A DNA stretch of 64,000 nt from Littorina saxatilis (taxonomy: Eukaryota; Mollusca; Gastropoda; Littorinimorpha; Littorinidae). Below the pieces are notes generated by a model. The model did no database searches. It saw only the letters and a list, made by a program, of their open reading frames with translations, and was not told where the DNA came from. A program made the translations under genes and the position numbers. Numbering within the stretch: position 1 is the stretch's first letter; the number at the start of each line of letters is the position of its first letter. Shown here piece after piece: positions 11,801 to 25,132 of this stretch. The stretch covers positions 41,517,242-41,581,241 of the forward strand of contig NC_090253.1 of the NCBI RefSeq assembly GCF_037325665.1, written 5' to 3'.

Positions 11801-14800
11801 CACACAATAAATTACACAGTAAACTGGATCACATTAAATTACACAGTAAACTGGATCACATTAAATCACACAGTAAACTGGATCACAATAAATCACACAG
11901 TAAATTGGATCACATTAAATTACACAGTAAACTGGATCACAATAAATCTTAACTAATAGCTGGTAAAAGAATTTTCCAGTAACTTGTGATTGAGGAAGAA
12001 AACAAGTTTGTTTCTAACATGATCAAGCAGATGACTTTCAATGTTACATGTAACAACATGAAAACAGTAACAAGCCAACCTTGATTTCCCACAAACAGCT
12101 TTCCATAGCTTTCAACCAGATGACTTACAAGGCTACATGTAACAACATAAAAACAGTCACAAGCCTACCTTGATTTCCCACAAACTGCTTTCCATAGCTT
12201 TCAACCAGATGACTTACAAGGCTACATGTAACAACATAAAAACAGTAACAAGCCAACCTTGATTTCCCACAAACAGCTTTCCATAGCTTTCAGCCAGATG
12301 ACTTACAAGGCTACATGTAACAACATAAAAACAGTAACAAGCCTACCTTGATTTCCCACAAACTGCTTTCCATAGCTTTCAACCAGATGACTTACAAGGC
12401 TACATGTAACAACATGAAAACAGTAACAAGCCTACCTTGATTTCCCACAAACTGCTTTCCATAGCTTTCAACCAGATGACTTACAAGGCTACATGTAACA
12501 ACATAAAAACAGTAACAAGCCTACCTTGATTTCCCACAAACTGCTGTCCATAGCTTTTGTCTTGGCAGGGTCTTGTTCCTCCATCAGGAAAGGGTCTGTG
12601 TTACACGTGTAGTCTGGGTGATGCGCCAAAACAGCGCAGCTGGGATGACGTACCATCAGGTTATACACAAAGACAACACACAGCCGGGCCCCAGCAGGGG
12701 GCGCACTGAGAGCCAAACGAGCGATTCTCTTGACGAAGGAAGCCACCAGGTAGCTGGGTAAATGTCTGCAATGAAACAGTACAGTAGAGATGAACTCTGA
12801 AGGTTAGGCTTCTTATGTACATGAACAGTACAGTCGTGGTGAACTCAGCAAAAGTACATTACTAATGAACTCTGAAGGTTAGGCTTCTATATACAGCAAA
12901 AGTACGTTACTAATGAACTCTGAAGGTTAGGCTTCTATGTAGAGAAACAGTACATTAGTGATGAACTCTGCAGGTTAGACTTAGTATGTACAGGAACAGT
13001 ACAGTAGTGTTATGTACATAAACGGTGCAGAAGTGATGAACTGTGAAGAATAGGCTTCTTATGTACAGGAACAGTACAGTAAGAATTAACTGTGAAGGTT
13101 AGGTTTATGTACAGCAAAAGTACATTACTAATGAACTCTGAAGGTTAGGCTTTTCATGTACCATACCTCTTCTTGTGGCAGCTGCTACCTAATTAGCTGC
13201 AGAGGGTGTTAAGCTGTGGGAGAGCTTGATTTTTTCTCCCTTAAAAGACAAGGGAATAAGACAAGGATAAATAAGGAACACAGACACACACACTGGAAGA
13301 AAAGTACAGAGAAAAAAAGAGAGAAAGGGAGAATGAAAAATCTGAAATACAGTTCATTTTGTCAACCATGATGTGCCACTTACGTGGAAGAAAGAAAGAG
13401 ATCAGCCAGGTGGAAGAAGCGTGCTTTGTATTTCGCCTGGAAGATCTGTGGCTCAAACAGTGTGTAGAACTTCTTGTAGAAATCGGGATAATCTCTGCAA
13501 CATACAATAAAGCCAGTGAATAAACATGTGGATACATGTAACGGTCAACCAGAACAAACCCCACTGTGTGGACAGTAAGACAATGCAAACATTAAATCAG
13601 TGTCCACCCTAGCTGCTTTGTGAACCAGTAGTGTATTAAGTAAAAAAAAAAAGGGGGGAGTACTTTGAGTAAAAAAAGAAAGGGGATAAAACAGTCACTA
13701 GCTCATTAGATTTATTTGATTAGGGAAAATCTGAATATACACAATCAAAGCCAGCTAGGAGGACTGACTGGTTCATGATTTCTTTTCTGGTATTTTCACA
13801 CAAAAACCAGTAAATCAAAGGAAGTTTAGTGCAGTCACTAGCTCATTAGAATTATTTTGATTAGGGATAACCTGAATATATACAATCAAAGCCAGCTAGC
13901 AGGACTGACTGGTTGATAATCTCTTTTTCTGGTATTTTCACACGAAAAACAGTAAAATAAAGGAAGTTTCTGGTTCACGCTAGAAATGGTTAAATACACC
14001 TTTTCTTGCTCATTTGAATCACACACTTTTAAGCAGACTAGTAGTTATAAATCTTATGATGAAAAAGCTGTAACCTGCAGAAGCTTTTAGTTTTGAAATG
14101 TACAAACACATGTTAAGGTTCTCACAATGCTGACAACCACAACCACAACCACAACGACACCAACAGCCATGGGCCAGTAAATACTTACAGGTTATATCTG
14201 TGAATGAGAATGAAGATCCCGTTGAGAGCCAAGAGGCTGATGGCACCACCTGTAATAAACAGAATGCTGTCAGAATGAACGCTCACCAAATCAATCAAGC
14301 CCAAAACAGCCAGTACACACAGATTGAAAAGCCAACACACACACACTACATTCACAATCTGAGCTGCAGAATAAGACGAAGTTCGTGCTCAGCATTTTTG
14401 TTCCTCATTTTCATTACTTTATTGTCCCATCGCTGGGAAATTCGGGTCGCTTCCTCCCAGTGGAAAGCTAGCAGCAACAGAGTTGCACTACCCAGGTGTG
14501 TGCGTGTTTAGGTGTAATCAGCCACCGGCACTTATGGCAGAATGACCGAGGTCTTTTACGTGCCACTGTGGTGACAGGGGGGGTTGAACATGGATACCGT
14601 CTCAAGAGTCTGCACATAAAGTTGACCCCTGTCTGTACCGGCCCAGATTCGAACCCCTGACCCGCGGATCGCAAGTCCAGTGCTCTACCAACTGAGCTAC
14701 CGGCCAATCATGGGACAATAATGAGTGAAGGTTACATAGAACCAACCCATCAACCCACTATAGTACCTTAGACAATCACAATCACCTTTCTCACACCTTA

Positions 14801-17800
14801 GTCTTGGGTCACAAATAGCTTTTTGATCTGAAGCATTGTTCTGAACCATGGCCAGTTGACTGTCCCCCAGTTTTGAAATGTGGGTGTTCTGACAGAACAA
14901 TCTTTTTTTGCATCCAGGACATTTGGACCTATATATATAGATATATATTGATATTTTTTCAATCTAGGTCAAACTGAACTGTTGCCCTATGATTCTGAGA
15001 ACAACACTGCTTTTGTCCTAACATATAACAAGTAAAACAGAACAAGTAACCTTCCTCATCAAACATACAAAGAAGCATTTCAAAGAACAAGCTACTTTCA
15101 GTTTCAGTCTTAAGACCTGCACAAATCTCAGAAAATCAGGTCTTAACGAGGAGGGGGTGTTTAAACGGGAGTAAATTTACAGAGGTTATAAACAGAAAGT
15201 CTGAGAAAACGGGGTCTTAAAAGGGAGGGAGTCTTAAATTGGGGGGTCTTAATAAGGGGGGGTTCCACTGTAGCAGAGTCAAAGGTATACTGACCAACGT
15301 CGTAGGACTGCGTGAGGAAGTCGGCCAGGACCAGAGGACTGGACAGGAAGGGCACTACCTTCTCATCCAGCTTGGTCAGCACACGTCGATACAACCCTGA
15401 TGTTAGCTGTGGGAAAAAAACAGCAGCTTACAGTTACCCAGTGCTTGGCAAGGCAAACCATTTGCTGACATTCTGGGGGAGGGGTGTGTGTGTCATAAAT
15501 CACAACTGACAAAGTTGCAGTAAAGTTGGAGCCCTGCAGTTGCACTGCATCGTGATTTGTATACCAGCTGCTACAACTAGGATGGTTATGAAACAGACTG
15601 ACTGATTTGTTCTTGATGCTGCTTTCTGGTGAGTACATTTCTATTGTTCTCTTGATCTGTGAAAAATATAGCTGAGAGGCACACTGCTCAGCAAAGTTGG
15701 TTCAAGTGTCGTCAAGTATATATATCTCTTGCTAAACAAGAAGTAGAAAACGTGTGACCCACCTCTGACCTGAGGAACTCCATCCAGCAAGCAGTGAAGC
15801 TCTTCTTTTGCTCTGCCAGGGAGGACAACTTGGGCTGTGACACGTTATCATCTGCACACACAGTAATGCAATAGTTTGGATGATCACTGATGCTAGTGAC
15901 ATTTCATCATTAACTGAAGGAGAAGACGGAAATTGTGTTGAGAAAAGGCAGACTAAAGAAAGCGAAAGGAGTCAGCCAGGCTTTAAAACAAACACAAGAC
16001 AGTGGAACCCCCTTTTAAGACCTCCATAAATCTGGTTATGAACAGAACATCTTCTTCTTCTTCTGCGTTCGTGGGCTGAAACTCCCACGTACACCCGTGT
16101 TTGTGCACGAGTGGATTTTTACGTGTATGACCGTTTTTACCCCGCCATTTAGGCAGCCATACGCCGCTCTCGGAGGAAGCATGCTGGGTATTTTCGTGTT
16201 TCTATAACCCACCGAACTCTGACATGAATCACAGGATCTTTTCCGTGCGCACTTGGTCTTGTGCTTGCGTGTGCACACTAAGGGGGTTAAGGCACAAGCA
16301 GGTCTGCACATAAGTTGACCTGGGAGATCGGAATAACCTCCACACTTAACCCACCAGGCGGCCGCGGCCGGGATTCGAGCTCACGACCTTCCGATTAGGA
16401 GGCCGACGTCTTACCACCCCGCCACAGCGCCCGTCAACAGAACATCTCAGAAAACAGGGTCTTAAAAGGGAGGGAGTCTTTCTTTCTTTATTTGGTGTTT
16501 AACGTCGTTTTCAACCACGAAGGTTATATCGCGACGGGGAAAGGGGGGAGAGGGGATAGAGCCACTTGTCAATTGTTTCTTGTTCACAAAAGCACTAATC
16601 AAAAATTTGCTCCAGGGGCTTGCAACGTAGCACAATATATTACCTTACTGGGAGAATGCAAGTTTCCAGTACAAAGGACTTAACATTTCTTACATACTGC
16701 TTGACTAAAATGTTTACAAACATTGACTATATTCTATACAAGAAACACTTAACAAGGGTAAAAGGAGAAACAGAATCCGTTAGTCGCCTCTTACGACATG
16801 CTGGTTAGCATCGGGTAAATTCTTTCTCGTCCCAACCAATATGGGACTCCCCGTAACCCGCGGGGGGTGTTCACTGGGATGAAGCGACCCAAACTTCCCA
16901 GCAAACAGGACGATAAAATATGAAATGAAAGGAATTAAACTGAATAACCTTGCTTTTAAATCTATGCATGTGCTTGTAACCACAAGTATGAAGCATACCC
17001 GAGACAGCCAGGAACTTTGTGAGAGGTTCACTGCCATCAGATTCAGGGAACTCCAGATTTTCCAGGGCGCACAGCACATTGCTCAGAAACACTTCATTTC
17101 TGTCCTGAAACACGATTCAAAAGAACATTTTCCAATATCAAAGCTACTACTTACAAGACAAATATACAGATGTTTGGTTTAATGTTTAAAAAGTGCATAA
17201 TGTAAAACTACCAAGCTCTGTAAAAGAAATAAGAAAAAAAAAGTGAAGTACTGCACAATAACTGCATTTGATTTAATTTCTTCTTCTGCTTTAATGGGCT
17301 TAAACTTCAGTAACACTCATGTTTTTTGTACGAGTTGGTTTTTACGTGCATGACCGTATTTACCCCGCCATTTCGGAGGATTCATGCTTAGTATTTTCAT
17401 GTTTCCACAACCCACTGAACCGTTTTAAGCTTGCCATTTAGGCTGCCACACGCTTGTTTCAATGTTGGCTATTATCGTATTTCTATAAGTTGTATAACCC
17501 ACTGAACTCTGACATGGATTACAGGATCTTTTCTGTGCATATTTGGTCTTGTGCTTACTTGTACACAAGTAGAGGGATAAGGCACTAGCAGGTCTGCACA
17601 TAAGTGGAGGTCCTTCGTTGCTGCCCTACCCGCTAACCGGCAGTAACTGAGTAAGTAAGTAAGTAAGTCCTGCCCATAAGTTGATCCGGGATATCTTTAA
17701 CCTGCCAAGTATGGCCGAGATTTGAACACTAAACCTTCCACATTGGATGCCGGTGTCTTATCCATGAGCCCAATGCCCCTTGTCACATCTGAGTTTACAA

Positions 17801-20800
17801 CGTACAGCTGCTTCCCTTCTGTTAATGTTACTACTGCTCCTCGCATTTGATTTTTGTCATACATTTTGGTATACCGATTAAGAGTAGTGAAGTCTGCAAA
17901 TGAGAAAAAGTTGGTGCAATGAAATTGGTCTTACTCTTAGTCACATGTATAGTTTCACTTATTGCAAGCAACATGCTTTGTAAGAGGGAAAAATAATGTA
18001 CCTTTGTGGGCGTTTTTCCCAGCTCTTGTTTGATTGCCTTCATGAGAAAGAAGCGCACGTCATCATGCTCCATCACCTCACTCAGTCTCAGAATCAAGGC
18101 TTCCATGTTGTCTGTCTTCGACAACAACTTCTCCACAACTGACTGTAAAAGAGAAAACCAACGTAAAAAAACCACCCAACATGTGCATATAAGCATGGGC
18201 ATTTTATTCCCATGTGATTTGACCAGTGCCTATGACCTCATATGGAGGCATGCACAAAGACATAGTTACTCTCCCTATCCATCCACCCTCTCCCAACACT
18301 CACAAGCACCCCACCCACATACACTTTCTCTCTCTCTCTTTCTCACACGTACACTTTTCCACACACTTTCACTCTCTCTCACAGTACACTTTTCCTCTCT
18401 CTCAGTCTCACCCCCCACTTCATACACTTTCTCTCTCACGCACAAACACACACACTTTCTCTCTCCACCCTGACCTGTAGCAGTGTGTAAGGGAAGCTGA
18501 GCTGTCCAGCAGCAGGCTTGTCCAGTGGTCTCTGACCTTCCTGCTCCACAAACTTCAGCAAGGCCACCAGGGATGCTTCCTGCACAAACCAATATACAGT
18601 AATTACATAACAGCACCTGTGCTTGACGAAATAACATGAGAGTGGCCTCCAGAATCAGTCTCTTGACGGTGTTTGTAAACCCACCAAACTCTGACATGGA
18701 ATACAGGATCTTTTTTATGTGTATTTGATCTTTGAGATCTGATAAACAAAGGGAAATAAGCGCTCTAAATGCATACGACATGTGTAAATTGTAATAGAGT
18801 AAGTTAGACTGAGAGTGTTGTTTTTTTTATTTGATCTTGGGCGCGTGTGCAGGGAATGGCTAGAGAGTCGATTTTTGGTCAATGACCCAACAAAATGTCA
18901 GAAAACTGACTTATACATGGTCCAGGGCGTCGACTGACTGATTAGATTTGACAACACTGGTTGTGGTTGTTAAAATTGTAGTGATTTGGACTTACTGATC
19001 GACTCCTCAAAAGACCCATTGCCATCGATCTGAATTGGTCTTATGCGCCTAGATTGCAAAAAATCCAGAAACTATCGCATACAATTTACAAATGATAATC
19101 ATTTCTCCAGTTGACTGCAAGATAACTTTAATTACAGTTTAGCAGTCTGCTTTCACAAAATTTTACAAAATAGTAAAAGTGCACACTGACTTAACCATGA
19201 ATGATTGAAACCACCACATGGTCCATTCCTTAACGTGGTGTGGTGGTTTGTGTGTCTCGGTGACCCTAAGAGCTATGCCAGCGGGAGCGTAAACTCCTGG
19301 AAGGGCTTCCCAAGCTGGACAGGTCGAAAGGTAGAGGCCAGACTAATATGGACCAACCTTGTGCTCACAGGGCAGGTCCTTGGGCCATGAGCTAAGGGTG
19401 AGGTAACCCTGACAGAAACCTCGAGTGCTGAAGACGTATGTGTTGGGCCGCACGGCGCACTCCAACAAACCACAACACTATGCATCAACTGCCATTATGA
19501 CACTTGGAGACAGAATTGACAGTAATGGTGCTCGCCCTGTGAGGATCCACCAGGCAGGTGCAGCGCCGGGCTCCGCGCCTCAAAGGAGTCCACCCTCAGC
19601 TACTGGAGGTCCCTTCATCTCGTCTTGTGGAGCCAGGGGACGAGAAAGGAAAGCGACTGGCCGGAAAAACAGCAGAGCCAAGGACAACCCCACTATTAAC
19701 ATCATGCATTGGAATGCAGAGGGGGTATCCAATAAGAAGGAAGAATTAGAGCACTTCCTCTATGAAAACAGCATCAACATCTGCTGCATTCAGGAAACAC
19801 ACCTGCAAGAAGGGAAGCCCTTTAAGATCCGAGGGTACCAGGTGTTCAGGAGTGACCGACAAGGGAGGAAGAAAGGAGGAGTGATGACTCTGGTCAGGAA
19901 CAACATAAATGCCAGTGAAACCAACAGATACATGGAAGAAGTAGAGTACATAGAAGTCAAGATAACGACCAATGACAGCAAGATGAACATCGTCAACTAC
20001 TACTGCCCCAACGACAAGATGCTGTCGCTTGACACAATCCAGGTCCCTGACAGCGGCTTCCTCATCGCTGGAGACTTTAACAGCCAGTCCCAGAGTTGGG
20101 GATATAAAACACTAGACAGGCGAGGAGAAGACATTGAATCTTGGCAGGACGACAACCACCTGATCCTTGTCAACGACCCCACAGATCCGTCTACCTTCTA
20201 CTCGCGCCGCTGGCACTCAACAACAACACCAGACCTGGCATTGTGCACGGATGACATCCACAAAACCATCTCAAGAAAAGTGGATGAACAGCTGGGTGGA
20301 AGCGACCATCGCCCAGTTCTCCTTACCATCAGTAGAGACTCAGCATCTGAGCATCCACAACACCCGAGATGGAACTACAAAAAGGCAAAGTGGGGACTGT
20401 TCAACATACGAACAAATGAACTGACCAGAGCCATAGAAACAGAGGGGAGAAACATCAACAACGTGATAAAGGAGTTCAATGCTAGCATAATCCAGGCAGC
20501 CAAGGACAGCATCCCACGTGGAGTGAGGAAGGACTACATCCCATACTGGTCCGATGAGCTGCAGAAGACGCACGATGCACTCACAAGAATGAGAGAAGAG
20601 GCAGAGACGAACCCTAGCCAGGAGAACAACATCAAACTCCAAGAAAGCAAAGCAAAACATCTGAAGACAAAGCTAGAGTGCAAGAGAAGAGGCTGGAGAG
20701 AAAAGACGGCAGGGCTGAATATGGAAAAAGACACAACAAAGCTCTGGAAACTTACAAGAGCACTGAATGAAGAGGGCAACAAGGGACAGGAGATCACCCT

Positions 20801-23800
20801 GGAGGAGGAAGGAAGAACACTCACTGGAAAAGCCGCTGCCAATGCTTTCGCCCAAGCATATCGGGGAGAAAGCGACACCACCATACCCCTGCCTCTACAA
20901 AAGGAAATCAGAACAGAAATTAGAGAAAGAACAGAAAGAAACGTACAGGATGCCATGCAACAAGACATCACCATGGCCGAGCTGAAGAATGCCATCAAGA
21001 AGCTCAAAAAGAAGAAGTCTCCAGGTCCAGACAACATTACGAATGAGATGTTGCAACACATAGGCAACTCGGCCCTCCAGAAACTACTGGGCATCTTCAA
21101 CCTCAGCTGGAGACAGGGACAGGTACCTCAGTGCTGGAAGGAAGCCAGGATGATCCCAGTTTTAAAGAAAGGGAAAAACAAGACCAAAACCCTGAGCTAC
21201 CGACCCATCAGCCTGACAAGCTGCGTATGCAAAACCATGGAGCGTATTGTCAACCAGCGCCTGCAGCTGTACCTGGAATCAGAAAGCATCATCGTCCCAG
21301 AACAAGCCGGCTTCCGACAGCACAGAAGTACGGAGGACCAGACAACACACCTTAGCCAGGTCATAGAGGATGCTTACCAGGCCCAGAAGGTCACCCTGGC
21401 CACCTTCATTGACCTGCAGAAGGCCTTCGACAAGGTCTGGAAAGATGGACTCCTTGTGAAGCTCCTACGTTCCGGCGTCAAAGGCAACATGTACCAGTGG
21501 ACCAAGTCGTACCTGCACAACCGAAAGGCCAGAGTGCTGGTGGACGGTCACTGTGGCCGAAAGGTGCTACTATGCCAAGGAGTTCCACAGGGAGGAGTAC
21601 TCTCCCCCACGCTATTCATACTCTTCATTAACGACCTGGTACCAGAGTTGCCCAAAGGAGTCCAAGCGGCACTGTATGCTGATGACCTTGTTCTCTGGTG
21701 CTCGGAAGAGTATGCAACCACAGCAACCTACAGGATGCAACTTGCCCTAGGAAAGGTTGCAGCGTGGGCGGAAGACTGGTGTGTGACCATCAACAGGGAG
21801 AAGACCACTGCCACTCTCTTCACACTCTCTGCCAAAGCGACACCTGGCAAACTGACCTTGGGGGACACACCCCTGAAATTTGAAGACCAGCAAACATACC
21901 TGGGGGTCACCTATGACAAGCGCATGACCTGGAAACAACACATCATGAATGCAGAGGGAAAGGCCAGGAGAAAACTAAACATCATGCGGAAGCTGGCAGG
22001 ATCACACTGGGGTGCAAACGAGAAGATCCTGAAAACAGTCTACCAGGGGACTGTACGACCGCACCTCGAGTACGGATCAAGCTCTTGGGCAACAGCAGCC
22101 AAGACACACCAGCAGGCCCTAGACAAAGTACAGAACCAAGCGCTGAGAATCATCACGGGCGCAATGAAATCAACACCCATACAGAAGATGGAACAGGTGA
22201 CTGGCATTCCTCCACTGAGCAAAAGGCGAGACTGCAAAACAATGGTACAAGCCACCAAGTACCAGTGCACTCATGACCATCCAATGAGTGACAGACTCAA
22301 GAAGATGTCCTTTGGCAGGCTGAAAAGATCGAGCTTTGCTCTGGAGGCAAGGGCTCTGCAGAAGAAACATCAGACAGAGATGCCAGAGCTAGTGGAGCCA
22401 CCATCTTTCTCCCTTGACGCCCCTCCCTGGGAAGACAGACAAGGAAACCTGGACATACAGACCAGTGTCCCCTACCTCACAACAAAGGACGAGCAGAGCA
22501 ATGCGACGAAAAAAGCCCTGACTCTTGCCATGCTTGAAGAAAGGTACCCCCAAGAAGCATGGATACGGGTGTATACTGATGGGTCAGCCACAGAGGCCGT
22601 CAAAAATGGAGGAGCAGGGGTGTATGACCAGTACCCCAGTGGAGAGAGGCAAGCAGAGGCTATACCAACAGGCCTCCACTGTACAAACTACAGAGCTGAG
22701 GTACAAGCACTGATCCATGCAGCATACACCATCAACGACAGAGTCAACCATGACAACCAGGTGGTCTTCCTGACTGACGCTCTGTCAGTACTACAAGCAA
22801 TGACCAGTAGCAAACTGCCTCAGCTGGAACACGCTCTACACAACATCAAGAGCCTGAGGACAGTACTGCAATGGATCCCCTCCCACTGTGGTGTACAAGG
22901 AAACGAAGAGGCGGACAGGATGGCAAACCTGGGTGCAGAAGATGAGCAAGAGAACAACCCTGTGAGCCTGACAGAGATGAAGACCATCATTAAGTCTCTA
23001 CACAGGACGCCCCAGCCACAGGACAGCTACCACCTGCTATCCAGACCACAGCAGGTGGTCATCTTCCGCCTGAGAACGGGACACAACAGACTTAACCAGC
23101 ATCTCCACGGGAAGCTGCATGTTGTGCCCTCCCCCATGTGTTCTTGTGGAGAAGCAGAGCAGGACACGGCCCACATCCTACGAGACTGCAGGAACCACCA
23201 GGTGCTGAGAGAGGAAATCTGGCCATTGCCGGAGTCCCTGCACAACAAGCTGTACGGGCCAGTGGCTGCGCTGCAGAGGACCACTAATTATATCTCAAGA
23301 TCTGGACTCCAAGTGTGATCGGCGATCGAAAAGAAGAAGAAGAATGATTGAAACGTGAAAGACAAACTGTTACTAACCTGCAGCTTAGCATCAGCGTTGT
23401 CTAGTTTTTCCACCAAGGCATCACAAGCAGTCTTGTACTGCTCTCGCAGCCACACAGACACTTTTTCCCCCTTTGTCAAATCTGCTCACATTCGGAATAA
23501 AAAACAAACGAAAGAGTTTAAGTTTATGGTAGACTTAATAATAGACAAAACAAAACATTTACAAGAACTTCCTTTCTATAGGTGTATAAACTAATAAAGT
23601 GACCAAAAAAGATACAAAACAGACCAAAAAAAGTATTGGTAACTGCAGGGATGGCCAAATCTCAAAATGTTAACTCGCCAGCCGGGCGAGTAGTTTCAAG
23701 AAAGTCACTAGCCCGCCAGAACTGTCACTGGCCCGGTACATACCACAGAACAAATTATAAATGTTAAGATTTCTTGACACAATTAAAACAGCGGTAACAC

Positions 23801-24906
23801 ACACAAGAGCCTCGTTTTTGTTTCACTAGAACATGGAGATGATTTTGCAGACGACAGAAGTTGCTGCATCTGCAGTGTTTATATGGCTTTAAAAGTAAAA
23901 CTCGATAGTACAACCAAAAGTTGTACATTTGACAAGAATTTTCACTGGCCAGCCGGGCGGTTTCTACTAGCCCGGCGAAATTTTTACTCGCACCTGGCGA
24001 TTGGGCGGACAATTTGTCCATCCCTGTAACTGCATGGTACTATACTACTAATCTCGGTGTGTTTTGATTCTTGATTTTGGAATGTTTTTGTTAGCAGTCT
24101 ATTTGTTTCAAATTGCTGCAAACAGTAACATTTTAATTCTTGTCAAAACTTCAGGTAATACCGCCCCCCCCCCCCCCAACCCCTTGTAAAACCTAAAATT
24201 TAAAAAGAAAATAGAGAAAACCAGGCCTTTTGAAGGTGGAAGTCTAATAATGAAAGGAAATTCACAAACGCTATTAGTTTTTACCAAAAGATCTGGAAAA
24301 TTACCTTCTTCTTTGTCGGGCATTGTGTCAATGACCATTTCCCCAACCGACAGCAACCGAGCAAAGATCTGTTGCAAGGCCCGGACAGCGACAATGGCAA
24401 CTGATGCGTCATCCTCCTGCAAATTGCAATCAACAAAAACTTTATGCAACATATCTCCCTTCAAGTTCAAGATGATCTTGCAATCTGCTCATAAGTGAAC
24501 TGTATAACAAAAAAGTAATCACTCTTTTCTTTTCAACATACAGAAACTCTAATATTATTAGTAATAATGCGTCATATTCAAACTTGCACAAATATTCCAT
24601 GGAAAAATCATGGCCTGAACATTATGGTGTATGTGTGAAGGTCTGTGCCTTGACTAGAAATGGAGACAAACAAACCCCATCAGCATAGCCAAAATCGGCT
24701 CATGTTGTACACCCCAGGACCAACTAGTGGGCATCCAGATCCAGATCCCAGAAGTGGTAATAAATGCAGAAAAGATATTCTCGCACTATCTGGATAAGTG
24801 ATTGGTACTAATGGTACCTGGAGAGATTTGACGATGTTTGGACACAGTATCCAAGAATATAATGCTAATTCCTATAACTATACACGCGTGGTTCCTTTTG
24901 CAACAA

Positions 24907-24954
<48 letters not shown>

Positions 24955-25090
24955 TGAATTAGCTTCAGCAAAATAAAGGCAAGCAAGCATCTGGACAAGT
25001 GGTTGGCACCTGAAGGGATTTGTCAATGTTTGGACACTGTATCCAAGAATATAATACAATGTTTCATACATGCGTTGTTTACTTTGCAAC

Positions 25091-25132
<42 letters not shown>

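Noticed and set aside
20534-21100. Long minus-strand frame of 188 codons
   Set aside because: Shadow of the LINE reading frame on the opposite strand.
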